The translations under genes and the position numbers were made by a program. From Mycolicibacterium austroafricanum (lineage in GTDB: Bacteria; Actinomycetota; Actinomycetes; Mycobacteriales; Mycobacteriaceae): a stretch of DNA of 64,000 bases. The notes under the pieces were generated by a model. That model saw only the letters and a program-made list of their open reading frames with translations, made no database searches and was not told the origin of the DNA. The DNA is taken from positions 124,001-188,000 of the forward strand of contig NZ_CACSIP010000034.1 of assembly GCF_902705885.1 (NCBI RefSeq), written 5' to 3'. Positions 36,818 through 44,873 of this stretch are shown piece after piece. Positions within the stretch are counted from its first letter, which is position 1. Every line of letters begins with the position of its first letter.

Positions 36818-37504
36818 ATGACCGACACGACGACGACGTCATCGCCTGATGAGGACGATGTCGACCCCCGCCGGGCGCGGTCGCGAAACCGACTGCTCGA
36901 TGCCGCCGCACACCTCCTCACCACGGGTGGCGTTGAAGCCGTCACCATTGAAGCGGTCACCAAGGCCTCGAAGGTCGCCCGTACCACTCTCTACCGGCAC
37001 TTCAACAGTTCCTCGCACCTACTGGCTGCCACCTTCGAACGCTTGCTGCCGCAAGTCACACCGCCGCAGCCAGGCACCGGATCGCTGCGCGATCAGTTGG
37101 TGGAACTACTCGCGCGACAAGCAGCGCTGTTTTCCGACGCGCCATTGCACGTCACCATGCTGGCGTGGCTCTCACTCGGGCCGACACCGGTCGCCGACAG
37201 CGACACAGACGATGCCCACTCGTCCACCCGAGCACTACGAACACGGGTAATCGATCAGTACCGCCAACCATTCGACGCCATCCTGCAAAGCCCCCAAGCC
37301 CGCGATGAACTCGACGACTTCGACCTCGACCTGGCGATGTGCCAGCTCGTCGGGCCGCTGGCTTTCGCCCGGATGACGGGATTGCAGGAAACGACCCGGG
37401 ACCACTGTTTGCACATCGTGGACGACTTTCTGAAAGCTCACCATCGCGAAAAACGCACTGACGCAGTTCAATCCGAATCGCGGGTGACAGCGAACGGCTC
37501 GTAG
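36818..37504 (+). CDS. TetR-family regulator (second, divergent)
   Basis: 228 residues from ATG at 36818; a GTG two codons earlier is possible. HTH region IEAVTKASKVARTTLYRHFN. Acidic N-terminus (SSPDEDDVDPRR). C-terminal domain of the TetR_C_33-like, mycobacterial kind (LDLAMCQLVGPLAFARMT). Last gene of the island, sharing the palindromic promoter with the other TetR gene. Its own target is not evident. Confidence 0.82.
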   Translation: MTDTTTTSSPDEDDVDPRRARSRNRLLDAAAHLLTTGGVEAVTIEAVTKASKVARTTLYRHFNSSSHLLAATFERLLPQVTPPQPGTGSLRDQLVELLARQAALFSDAPLHVTMLAWLSLGPTPVADSDTDDAHSSTRALRTRVIDQYRQPFDAILQSPQARDELDDFDLDLAMCQLVGPLAFARMTGLQETTRDHCLHIVDDFLKAHHREKRTDAVQSESRVTANGS

Positions 37505-37773
37505 CGCGGAGCCCGCAGGTCTTCAAATCCGTTCCGTAGCCATACTGGGCTCTTGAAGGACTGGCGTCGCGGCTGTGTCATTGTCCGTGGTGGAGCGGAT
37601 CACGAGACGAGTACCAGGAAGCCGGACGTTTACCGTCGAGTTGTGAACGGATACAACGGATACGTAGTGAAAGACGTCGGATAGGTAGCGACGCGGCGCA
37701 ACAATCGCGACGCCGAATGACTTCTGACCTGTATAGACAGGGCTTAGCGGTATGCGCAAGACGGCGACTGACC

Positions 37774-37860
37774 GGCTCATAACCCAGAGGTCGCAGGTTC
37801 GAATCCTGTCCCCGCTACTAGGTAAAACGGCTCCCGGAGGCAACTCCGGGAGCCGTTTTC
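37774..37860 (+). repeat. attR: right direct repeat of the tRNA-fMet island
   Basis: Copy of 22369-22455 with one change (C at 37835). It carries the 3' half of the tRNA (from the anticodon stem) and a perfect terminator hairpin 37824-37859. Not a functional tRNA: the 5' half is missing, and the preceding bases (ACTGACC) do not match the D-arm. Confidence 0.88.
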
Positions 37861-38183
37861 ATTGAGGTTGTGGACGAGCGAGTCGCGATCCCGGTGAACT
37901 ATCGAATCACCAACACCGACGCAGCCGATGTCTGGTCCACACCATTTCGGGCCGGCCCAGCGCGCCGACACCAGAAACGGTGAAGCCGCGATCACAGGTG
38001 GGCGCCGAACACTCGGGCTGGCACGGAACGCTGTCTTCGCCAGGTTCAATGCTGGCACGCGGCGCGCGCTTCGGCTCGTTGCATTCGCGGTGTCTCGTTT
38101 CCAGAGGAAACGAGGTCGATGAGATCCTGCCTCACCGAGAGAGATGTGCGGGTACCCGCTAAAAGCGTTGCGCCCCCATAGAT
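37861..38183. other. Gene-free stretch right of attR
   Basis: About 320 bp with no supported gene. It contains the hairpin at 38094-38114, which would terminate the minus-strand HTH gene. Confidence 0.5.
38094..38114. terminator. Hairpin after the HTH gene
   Basis: CTCGTTTCC (38094-38102), AGA, GGAAACGAG (38106-38114): perfect 9-bp stem. No strong T-run on either side, so terminator activity is only likely. Shares TGTCTCGTTTC with the terminator at 39914. Confidence 0.5.
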
Positions 38184-38819
38184 TTACGTGGTGGCCGATT
38201 TGCTGCTGCCGTCGGCTGCATCGGGATTGAGGATATAGAGCCCGGCAATCGTTCGATCGTCGCGAAAGGTAACGCGAGCGACGAAATCTCCGGCCTCGAA
38301 GGTCAATGGGGTGTTGGTGATGGTGAAGTCGCCGGCGCGCACGGCATCAGTGTCTCCGTGGCTCTCGTAGGCCCCAGCCATCCCCGCAAGGTAGGCCCAC
38401 GCCTCGGCGAGCCCCTCCTCGGTGAGCCCTGCGCGCATCGTCTCATCAAAGCGCTCGGTGATAGCAGGCCACCGGCCGTGAGCATGATCATCGATCACCG
38501 CCCGGGCCAACTCGATGGCATCGGGGAGCGGCCTGGTATTCATGACTTCTCCATTTCGAGGATCGATGGGCTTCCCGTATCTCTGGAAGGCGGCCTGGCG
38601 TGAGACACCAAGTACTTGGCCAATGTCCTGCCATGTCCGGCCCGCCTCTCGCGCTTGCTGCACCGCCGCAGCCATCAATGCCTCGGCTCCGTCCCGAATC
38701 TGATGCGCTGCGAGCACCAGATCGATCGGATCGTTGTCGCTGCTTAGTACTGGGGCAGCGAGGATCTGGGCGAGTTGGCGATGAAGCTGTTGGCCAGCCA
38801 GCATGAACGAACCGGACAT
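38184..38819 (-). CDS. HTH protein with DUF3887-like C-terminal domain
   Basis: 211 residues. Middle segment AGRTWQDIGQVLGVSRQAAF is a clear helix-turn-helix; the C-terminal half (VIDDHAHGRWPAITERFDET, FVARVTFRDDRTIAGLYIL) is a small cone-like fold of the kind placed in DUF3887. Probably a DNA-binding protein with a ligand-binding or scaffold domain; target unknown. A 48-bp concentric palindrome lies directly upstream of its start, so autoregulation is likely. Confidence 0.7.
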   Translation of the reverse strand: MSGSFMLAGQQLHRQLAQILAAPVLSSDNDPIDLVLAAHQIRDGAEALMAAAVQQAREAGRTWQDIGQVLGVSRQAAFQRYGKPIDPRNGEVMNTRPLPDAIELARAVIDDHAHGRWPAITERFDETMRAGLTEEGLAEAWAYLAGMAGAYESHGDTDAVRAGDFTITNTPLTFEAGDFVARVTFRDDRTIAGLYILNPDAADGSSKSATT

Positions 38820-38820
38820 A

Positions 38821-38868
38821 CGTCAATCTTGGATTGACAAGATTCCAATTGTCAAGTTCTTATTGACG
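38821..38868. promoter_or_regulatory. Concentric palindrome upstream of the HTH gene
   Basis: Outer arms CGTCAAT (38821-38827) / ATTGACG (38862-38868) and inner arms TTGACA (38834-38839) / TGTCAA (38850-38855) share the same centre (38844.5). It begins two bases before the start codon of the HTH gene and likely is its operator. The 247 bp from here to the methyltransferase hold nothing else I can name. Confidence 0.65.
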
Positions 38869-39115
38869 ACCAGTGACTAGCCGTGCCCGGCAAGTCCTTG
38901 CTTGCTAGCCGAAGGCTGCTGTCCCGTTTGGATAAACGAGCTCGATCACATCTTGTCTCGCGGTGACGTTCCTCCATGGGCGCGACGACTGGTCCGGCCG
39001 GTGGCCGTCGTCGTCGACGGGCCCCACCGCAGTGCGAGCGATGCTACGAATGGACTATGGACGCTCACCGGTTGCTCGGCGAAATCGCTTACTACCTGAC
39101 CGTGGTCATCACGCG

Positions 39116-39892
39116 GTGACGCGCCGCCCCCGGTCCGAACGCGTGGATCAGGCTCATTACGACCGGACCGGGCAGACCTATGCCCAAACCCGCCAACCTG
39201 ATCCGCGCATTGCGGCCGCCATCAACCAGGCGCTAAGCGGAATCGATACGGTGGCGAACATCGGTGCCGGCACGGGTTCGTATGAACCAGCCGGGACCGT
39301 CATCGCTATCGAACCCAGCCGGGTCATGATCGCCCAACGCCCGGCTGGTGCGGCACCCGCAGTTCAGGCCATCGCCGAGCAATTACCCATTCGCTCGAGT
39401 GCTGTAGACGCCGCACTGGGCGTGCTCACAGTCCATCACTGGAGCGACCTCAACCAGGGCATCGCCGAGATGCTCCGTATCGCACGCCGCCGAGTCGTCC
39501 TGCTCACCTGGGACCACACCATCTTCAGACGGTTCTGGCTACTGCGCGACTATCTTCCTGCAGCCGCAAGGACCGACGCTGACCTTGCTGTTCGCATGTC
39601 GCAGCTCACCTCGCTGCTCGGCGATGTGACGACCATTCCGGTTCTAGTGCCACACGATTGCACTGACGGATTCGGCGGTGCCTACTGGCGTCGACCCCAC
39701 GCCTACCTCGATCCAACGGTTCAAGCCGGAATGTCGTTATTCGCCATGACGCCGAAGCCTGCACTTCAACAAGGTCTAGCGCGTCTAAGTGCCGATCTTG
39801 AGAGCGGAAGATGGGATCGCGATCACAAGAACCTGCTTGGCGCCCAGCAACTCGACCTTGGTTACCGACTGCTCATCGCTCAGGTTCACTGA
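39116..39892 (+). CDS. Class I SAM-dependent methyltransferase
   Basis: 258 residues from GTG at 39116 (VTRRPRSERVDQAHYDRTG). Motif I VANIGAGTGSYEPAG, motif II acidic end IAIEPS, motif IV-like DAALGVLTVHHWSDL. The fold is that of UbiE/methyltransf_11 proteins. Substrate unknown. A larger frame from 38963 has no support. Followed by a perfect intrinsic terminator. Codon use is slightly less GC-biased than in the core block. Confidence 0.78.
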   Translation: MTRRPRSERVDQAHYDRTGQTYAQTRQPDPRIAAAINQALSGIDTVANIGAGTGSYEPAGTVIAIEPSRVMIAQRPAGAAPAVQAIAEQLPIRSSAVDAALGVLTVHHWSDLNQGIAEMLRIARRRVVLLTWDHTIFRRFWLLRDYLPAAARTDADLAVRMSQLTSLLGDVTTIPVLVPHDCTDGFGGAYWRRPHAYLDPTVQAGMSLFAMTPKPALQQGLARLSADLESGRWDRDHKNLLGAQQLDLGYRLLIAQVH

Positions 39893-39913
39893 CGTCACGG
39901 CAGCGCGCCCCAG

Positions 39914-39942
39914 CTGTCTCGTTTCTAAAAAAAACGAGACAG
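39914..39942 (+). terminator. Intrinsic terminator after the methyltransferase
   Basis: CTGTCTCGTTT (39914-39924) pairs with AAACGAGACAG (39932-39942) around an A-rich loop. 22 bp after the stop codon. Confidence 0.75.
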
Positions 39943-40679
39943 GCCCACGCGGCCCACCTTGCGGTCGCATCGCAGCAAGTCGCTCCGTCTCAGTTCTTGT
40001 CTCACACCGCGTGTCTCAGATCCTCGACAACGACATCGGCACGTTGGGTTGCAGCAGCTCGCCTGTCAGTTGGATGGGCGCTGTGAGGCTGAGCGTGTTC
40101 CGTACCGACCGAACCAAGAGTCTGCGACGCCCGCGGCGGCGGGGGAGTGAACGCATCGGACAGGAAGCCGCTGGCATTATCGCTGAGATTATTCGAAATT
40201 ATCATCGCGTCAATTAATTATCATCGAGAGGGTCGTCAGGCTGCGAACCAATACAAATATGGCTGCGAGGGTCTATTTGTGGTAGGACGGTCCACTTGAG
40301 ATAGCTGAGTGGTGAGTCAGAAGTAAAATTCTTCATCTGGAGTCAGCATGGCAAACGTACTGTTGACCGCCGTCTTGATTATTGACACTCATGTCGTATC
40401 CGTCGGCCGATTCCCACCGGAGACCGCTGGCGCCAGGTCATTTCCGCTGTAGAGACCTAGGACCGTCCCGGCTCCGCGGGCTAGGATGGCAGCCCAGATT
40501 ACCTCCGGTGCGGCCCGGGGCGCGCAGGATTACCGCCAGATTCCTGAATATTGGCAATGGCAAACGAGTTTGCCCTATTCGCCACAAAGGGGATACGGCT
40601 GGCGCAATAAGCGATGCGCACAATATGCTCCGACCACGCCGACTGGCGAATCAATTCCACTCATTCTTCGGGAGTCTTC
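39943..40679. other. Lower-GC stretch without a supported gene
   Basis: About 740 bp. It includes AT-rich patches (AATTATCATCGCGTCAATTA near 40197-40216; 40326-40390) unlike the rest of the window. Frames here are short and match nothing I know. The start of the PE-PPE gene lies at its right end. Confidence 0.5.
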
Positions 40680-41963
40680 GTGCGAGCACGGATGCGTAAA
40701 GCAAGTGTTGCCTGCGGCGGTGCCTTGGCTGCGGTCGTTCTGGGCGTGTCTTCCGCCGCGTCGGGGTGGGCCGCCAGCACCGCTCTGGTGATCGGCGGTA
40801 TCGGCACCCCGACGATGCATGACCTGGTGATGTCGCAGCTTCTCGGCGGGGCTCTGAGCGATGTGGAGCGGGAGAGCGTCGACTGGCCTGCGGAGGCCAG
40901 GCCGTACACCGGTGCCGACGACCTGACATTGGGCGCTTCGATCGACGTGGGCATCACCAACCTCAGTGCCGCGATCGACGCCGCGCTCGCGCGTCTGTCC
41001 AGAGACGAGGACGGCAACGTCATCAACGGCGAGCGGGTCACCGTGGTCGGACTGTCGGCAGGGTCGCTGGTGGTGACCGAGGTGCTGCGGCTGGCGGCCG
41101 CGGACCCCGAGGCACCCGACGAGCGGGAGATCAACTTCGTTGTCGTCGCTGATTCCAGTCGCCAGGAGATCATCGACGACGCCGAGAACTACAACCCCGT
41201 CTACGACTACACCTACCGGCCGGCGCCCGAAACGGTGTACGACACCATCGTCGTCACCGGCGAGTACGACGGGTTCGCCGACTTCCCCGACCGCTGGTGG
41301 AACCTGACCGCGGTCGCGAATGCGATGGCCGGATCGATCTTCGTCCACATTCCGACGATGTTCGCCGACCTGACCGAGGTACCCGCGGAGAACATCACCG
41401 TGGAGGTGAACTCCAAGGGCGGCAGCACCACCCACTATCTGATTCCAGCCGCGAGATTGCCGTTGGTCCAGTTGTTCCCGAGTCTCGCTCCCCGCGAGGC
41501 CGAATTGAAGGCCTCGATCGACAAGGCGTACACCCGCAACGACCCCGTTCCCTCCTGGCTGCCCAGCACCACCGCCGACGTTCCCGAGGCGGTCGAGGAC
41601 ACCGTCGCGACGCCCGCCGAGGACGCGCAGCCCGCTGACGAGACGCAGCCGGCTGAGGAGGAGGCTGCCGTCGCCGATGGCGAGACGACCGAATCCGATG
41701 TGACCGTTGAGGAGACGGTCGCAGGCAGCGACGACGCCGACGAGAGCTCCCGCGATGACGACGACGCTGTGAGCTCCCGCGAGGACGACGACGCCGCGAG
41801 CGAACGGGACGCCGACGACGATGCGGCCGATGCCGACACTGACCAGACGGCCGACAACGATCGCGCTGTCAAGCGGGACAAGTCGGACCGGGGCACCAAG
41901 CGCGGCAGCGATTCCGACGCGGACAAGTCCACCTCCACCGATTCCGCGGACTCGTCGGATTAG
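40680..41963 (+). CDS. Secreted PE-PPE-domain (alpha/beta hydrolase-like) protein with acidic tail
   Basis: 427 residues from GTG at 40680 with GGAG at 40671-40674; ATG 40692 is the alternative. Signal peptide (ASVACGGALAAVVLGVSSAA/SGWA), then a PE-PPE domain (PF08237-like, serine-hydrolase fold): VIGGIGTPTM, nucleophile VVGLSAGSLVV, VVTGEYDGFADFPDRWWN, and HYLIPAARLPLV with a probable catalytic His. The last 150 residues are a low-complexity Asp/Glu/Ser/Thr tail ending in a Lys/Arg/Asp mix. Exported esterase or lipase activity is plausible from the family; the acidic tail is unusual. Confidence 0.82.
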   Translation: MRARMRKASVACGGALAAVVLGVSSAASGWAASTALVIGGIGTPTMHDLVMSQLLGGALSDVERESVDWPAEARPYTGADDLTLGASIDVGITNLSAAIDAALARLSRDEDGNVINGERVTVVGLSAGSLVVTEVLRLAAADPEAPDEREINFVVVADSSRQEIIDDAENYNPVYDYTYRPAPETVYDTIVVTGEYDGFADFPDRWWNLTAVANAMAGSIFVHIPTMFADLTEVPAENITVEVNSKGGSTTHYLIPAARLPLVQLFPSLAPREAELKASIDKAYTRNDPVPSWLPSTTADVPEAVEDTVATPAEDAQPADETQPAEEEAAVADGETTESDVTVEETVAGSDDADESSRDDDDAVSSREDDDAASERDADDDAADADTDQTADNDRAVKRDKSDRGTKRGSDSDADKSTSTDSADSSD

Positions 41964-42015
41964 CCTTCCGCAGCTGTCATGGTGAGTTCGTACACCTGAC
42001 AGCTGGAGGGTCATC

Positions 42016-42375
42016 GTGGCCAACGTCGTCATCGTCGTCGTCGCCGTGTTCTTCGCCGGGATGGGGATCTACGGACTCGTGTCCCCGGCCCGACTGGTCG
42101 CCCCGTTCGACATCACGGTGGAAACGGCAGGCGCGCGCTCTGAGGTCCGCGCGGTGTACGGCGGCTTCGGCCTGGCGATCGCCGCGGTGCTCGCCCTCGC
42201 CCTGGCCAGACCCGAGCTGCAGACCGGCATCGTGATCACCGTCGCGGCAGCCCTGGCCGGGATGGCATTGGGCCGGGTGGTGTCAGCAGTGGACGGCCGA
42301 ACCGGCTTCTACCCCAACTGGTTCTACTTTCTCGTCGAGTGTCTCGCCGCGGCAGCGCTGTTCCTGGTCGCGTGA
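42016..42375 (+). CDS. DUF4345-like small membrane protein
   Basis: 119 residues, GTG start after CTGGAGGG. Four helices: VVIVVVAVFFAGMGIYGLV, GGFGLAIAAVLALALA, GIVITVAAALAGMALGRVV, WFYFLVECLAAAALFLVA. The loop DGRTGFYPNWFYF is typical of DUF4345 proteins. Function unknown. Alone between the PE-PPE gene and a small convergent gene. Confidence 0.7.
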   Translation: MANVVIVVVAVFFAGMGIYGLVSPARLVAPFDITVETAGARSEVRAVYGGFGLAIAAVLALALARPELQTGIVITVAAALAGMALGRVVSAVDGRTGFYPNWFYFLVECLAAAALFLVA

Positions 42376-42388
42376 GGTTGCCCAACGT

Positions 42389-42613
42389 TCACTCAGCCGT
42401 CGGGCGCAGGCCATGTTCCCGGGCGAAGGCATCGTAGGCCACCGCGATCTCCTCGGCCGTCGCGTCGGGGTGCGCCCGCGCCACGGCGTCGACAGCTGCC
42501 CAGGTCTGGGATCCGAGAACCGTTGACGCAGCCGGTGTTCGGCCAGCGACCAGCGCCGCGGTCAGCATCGCCTCGAAGGCGCTGCGCGGGTCACCGGCCG
42601 GTACTTCGGTCAC
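42389..42613 (-). CDS. Small hypothetical protein
   Basis: 74 residues, GTG start at 42613 (MTEVPAGDPRSAFEAM). Soluble, helical, Ala-rich. No ribosome-binding site is obvious. I recognise no family. Codon third positions are GC-rich as in real genes here, which is weak support. Confidence 0.4.
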   Translation of the reverse strand: MTEVPAGDPRSAFEAMLTAALVAGRTPAASTVLGSQTWAAVDAVARAHPDATAEEIAVAYDAFAREHGLRPTAE

Positions 42614-42752
42614 GATCTGAAGTGAATCATGGCGGTGCCGCGCCCGCTTGCCGAGCGGATGCGTCCAAGAGTTTCCCGAACGGCATGCCGACGGGCGGAC
42701 ACCGTACCGCTGCGCGTCACCACCGAGACAGCTGCACGGCTGACACTGCGCC

Positions 42753-44294
42753 GTGTCCCCTCATCCGTCCCGCCGGACCGTGCTCAAAGGTGCCGCGCTA
42801 CTCGCGGCGCTGCCCGTCGTCGGATTCGGCTCCCCGCAGCGCCCGGGCCCAGCGGCCGATCCGTTCACTCTCGGCGTGGCCTCAGGGGAGCCCGCCACCG
42901 ACGGCGCCGTGATCTGGACCCGGCTGGCGCCGCAGCCGTTGGCCGACGACGGCCTCGGGGGCATGCCGGCACGACCGGTGGACGTGGACTGGGAAGTGGC
43001 CGAGGACAACGCGTTCACGCGAACCGTGCAGCGGGGGACCGTCACCGCAGTGCCCGAGGCCGCACACAGCGTGCACGTCGAACTGGTCGGGCTGCGGCCC
43101 GGCGCCGAATACTTCTACCGGTTTCGCTCGAACGGCTATGTGTCGCCGGCGGGCCGCACCCGGACGACACCCGCGGTCGCTTCGCTCGACCCGCTAACGG
43201 TCTGTGTCGCATCGTGTTCGAACTACGAGCAGGGCTGGTTCACCGCCTACCGCAGGCTGGCCGAGGAGCATCCGGATCTGGTGCTGCACCTCGGCGACTA
43301 CCACTACGAGTACGGGGCAGGGCGCAGCGCAGTCCGGGTGCGTGACCACGTCGGTTCCGAGACGGTGACGTTGGCGCAGTACCGGCAGCGGTATGCGCAG
43401 TACAAGACCGATCCCGACCTGCAGGCCGCCCACGCCGCCGCGCCGTGGCTGGCGGTGTTCGACGACCACGAGGTGGCCGACAACTGGGCCGGCACGGTAC
43501 CGGCCAGACCGGATCCCGCGTTCGGGCACCGGCGCGCCGCGGCGCTGCAGGCGTACCACGAGAACATGCCGCTGCGCGCATCGGCACGGCCGCACAGAGC
43601 CGGCATGGCGTTGCACCGCAGGGTGCACTGGGGCAGTTTGGCGACGTTCCACATGCTCGACACCCGCCAGCACCGCACCGACCAACCGTGCGGTGACGAG
43701 TACGCCTCCGACTGTGCCGAACGGTATTCCGCCACAGCGAGTTTGACCGGCTCGGAGCAGGAGCGGTGGCTGCTGGACGGATTCGCGAGATCCCGCGCGC
43801 GATGGGATGTGCTGGGCCAGCAGGTGTTCTTCTCGCAACTGGACCTCACGCCCGGCCGGCAGCGCTCGTTCAACCCGGACGGCTGGGACGGGTACGTGGC
43901 CAATCGGGACCGGATCGTCGCCGGCATCCGCGACTCACCGGTGCGCAACGCGGTGGTGCTCACCGGCGACGTCCATTCGCACTGGGCCGCAGACGTCCAC
44001 GAGCGTCCAGGTGACACCCACACACCTGTAGTGGCGACCGAACTGGTGACCAGCTCGATCAGCTCGGGCGGAGACGGCTCCGATGTGCGCGACGAGATCA
44101 CATCAGTACTGCCGGAGAACCCGCACATCCGGTACTTCAACAACCGCCGGGGTTACGTGCGGATGGCTGTCACTGCCGAGCAGGTGCGCGCCGACTTCCG
44201 GATCGTGCCGTACGTGTCCCGGCCCGGCGCCGCCGTGCAGACCGGCGCGACGTTCGTCGTCGCCGACCGTGTACCGGCGATGCAACGGGTGTGA
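42753..44294 (+). CDS. phoD: Alkaline phosphatase D (PhoD-type), Tat-exported
   Basis: 513 residues, GTG start. Twin-arginine signal SRRTVLKGAALLAALPVVGF. N-terminal Ig-like PhoD_N domain (GVASGEPATDGAVIWTRL), then the metallophosphatase: LHLGDYHYEYG, AVFDDHEVADNW, LTGDVHSHWAAD. PhoD is an exported Ca/Fe-dependent phosphodiesterase-phosphatase acting on phosphate esters and teichoic-type polymers. Followed by a strong terminator. Confidence 0.9.
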   Translation: MSPHPSRRTVLKGAALLAALPVVGFGSPQRPGPAADPFTLGVASGEPATDGAVIWTRLAPQPLADDGLGGMPARPVDVDWEVAEDNAFTRTVQRGTVTAVPEAAHSVHVELVGLRPGAEYFYRFRSNGYVSPAGRTRTTPAVASLDPLTVCVASCSNYEQGWFTAYRRLAEEHPDLVLHLGDYHYEYGAGRSAVRVRDHVGSETVTLAQYRQRYAQYKTDPDLQAAHAAAPWLAVFDDHEVADNWAGTVPARPDPAFGHRRAAALQAYHENMPLRASARPHRAGMALHRRVHWGSLATFHMLDTRQHRTDQPCGDEYASDCAERYSATASLTGSEQERWLLDGFARSRARWDVLGQQVFFSQLDLTPGRQRSFNPDGWDGYVANRDRIVAGIRDSPVRNAVVLTGDVHSHWAADVHERPGDTHTPVVATELVTSSISSGGDGSDVRDEITSVLPENPHIRYFNNRRGYVRMAVTAEQVRADFRIVPYVSRPGAAVQTGATFVVADRVPAMQRV

Positions 44295-44327
44295 GCGCCG
44301 ACGGCACCTGGACCTGGTGGAAAACAA

Positions 44328-44361
44328 CAGAGCCGGCACCCCGTCGGGGCTGCCGGCTCTG
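44328..44361. terminator. Bidirectional terminator after phoD
   Basis: CAGAGCCGGCA (44328-44338) pairs with TGCCGGCTCTG (44351-44361), loop CCCCGTCGGGGC which itself pairs. An A-run (44320-44324) on the left serves the minus-strand small gene; phoD ends 34 bp before. Confidence 0.75.
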
Positions 44362-44377
44362 GACAAGGAGCGTCGCC

Positions 44378-44521
44378 TCAGCGATGGATGCCCTCGTGCC
44401 GCTGGGCGATGGCCAGCAGCTCGTCACGAACCGTCGAATCCGGCATGGCATTGATCCGCGCGTAGAGGCGCCGCCGTTTCACGGCACGCTTGACGTCTGC
44501 GCGGAAGTTCGCGATGGACAT
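44378..44521 (-). CDS. Small basic protein
   Basis: 47 residues from ATG at 44521 (MSIANFRADVKRAVKRRRLY), with GAGGGAA directly upstream and AAAGGAG further up. One basic amphipathic helix, then SATVRDELLAIAQRH-like helical end. No family recognised. Convergent with phoD across a bidirectional terminator. The 350 bp upstream to the next gene (44522-44873) contain its promoter region and nothing else clear. Confidence 0.5.
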   Translation of the reverse strand: MSIANFRADVKRAVKRRRLYARINAMPDSTVRDELLAIAQRHEGIHR

Positions 44522-44873
44522 TTCCCTCAACTCTCCTTTGGCCCCGGGTTGCGGGGCTTTGTTTGCTGCTCGCTCCACTTGGGCGAGGATCACTCGGCAA
44601 GTAGAACGTCACGATGGTCCTTGTTAATTCTGGGTAAATCAACTTTGGCGGTGTGAGTTTGGCTACAGCGGCGGGTTGGCGCAGGTGGGGAGCGTGTCCC
44701 GGTCACGGACCGCCGAGGCGGGGCGCACGGCAGGGCGACGCCGCCGGGGCGGGCACCCGTCAGTGACTAGCTTTGCTGAGTGGCCGCGGTCACACCGTTC
44801 ATCCCGCGGCTCGATCGTCACCCGGGAGCGGTTCGCCAGGGCGGTCGTCACCGCTGCGAATCGTCCGACCGGC

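Larger units (their letters stand above)
22369..37860. mobile_element. 15.4 kb genomic island integrated at tRNA-fMet
   Basis: Bounded by the 87-bp direct repeats 22369-22455 and 37774-37860, offset 15,405 bp. It contains about 16 genes: heavy-metal efflux, a P450/MFS/thioesterase module and an MmpL module, with five regulators. No integrase, excisionase, relaxase or replication gene is seen. It therefore looks like an element that lost its mobility genes, or one mobilised in trans. The flanking chromosome is otherwise mycobacterial core to the left. Confidence 0.85.

Noticed and set aside
37774-37846. Second functional tRNA-Met
   Set aside because: Only the part from the anticodon stem onward is present; no acceptor 5' strand or D-arm precedes it.
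39943-40679. A third attachment-site copy marking a tandem island
   Set aside because: No further copy of the 87-bp repeat could be found by eye beyond 37860.
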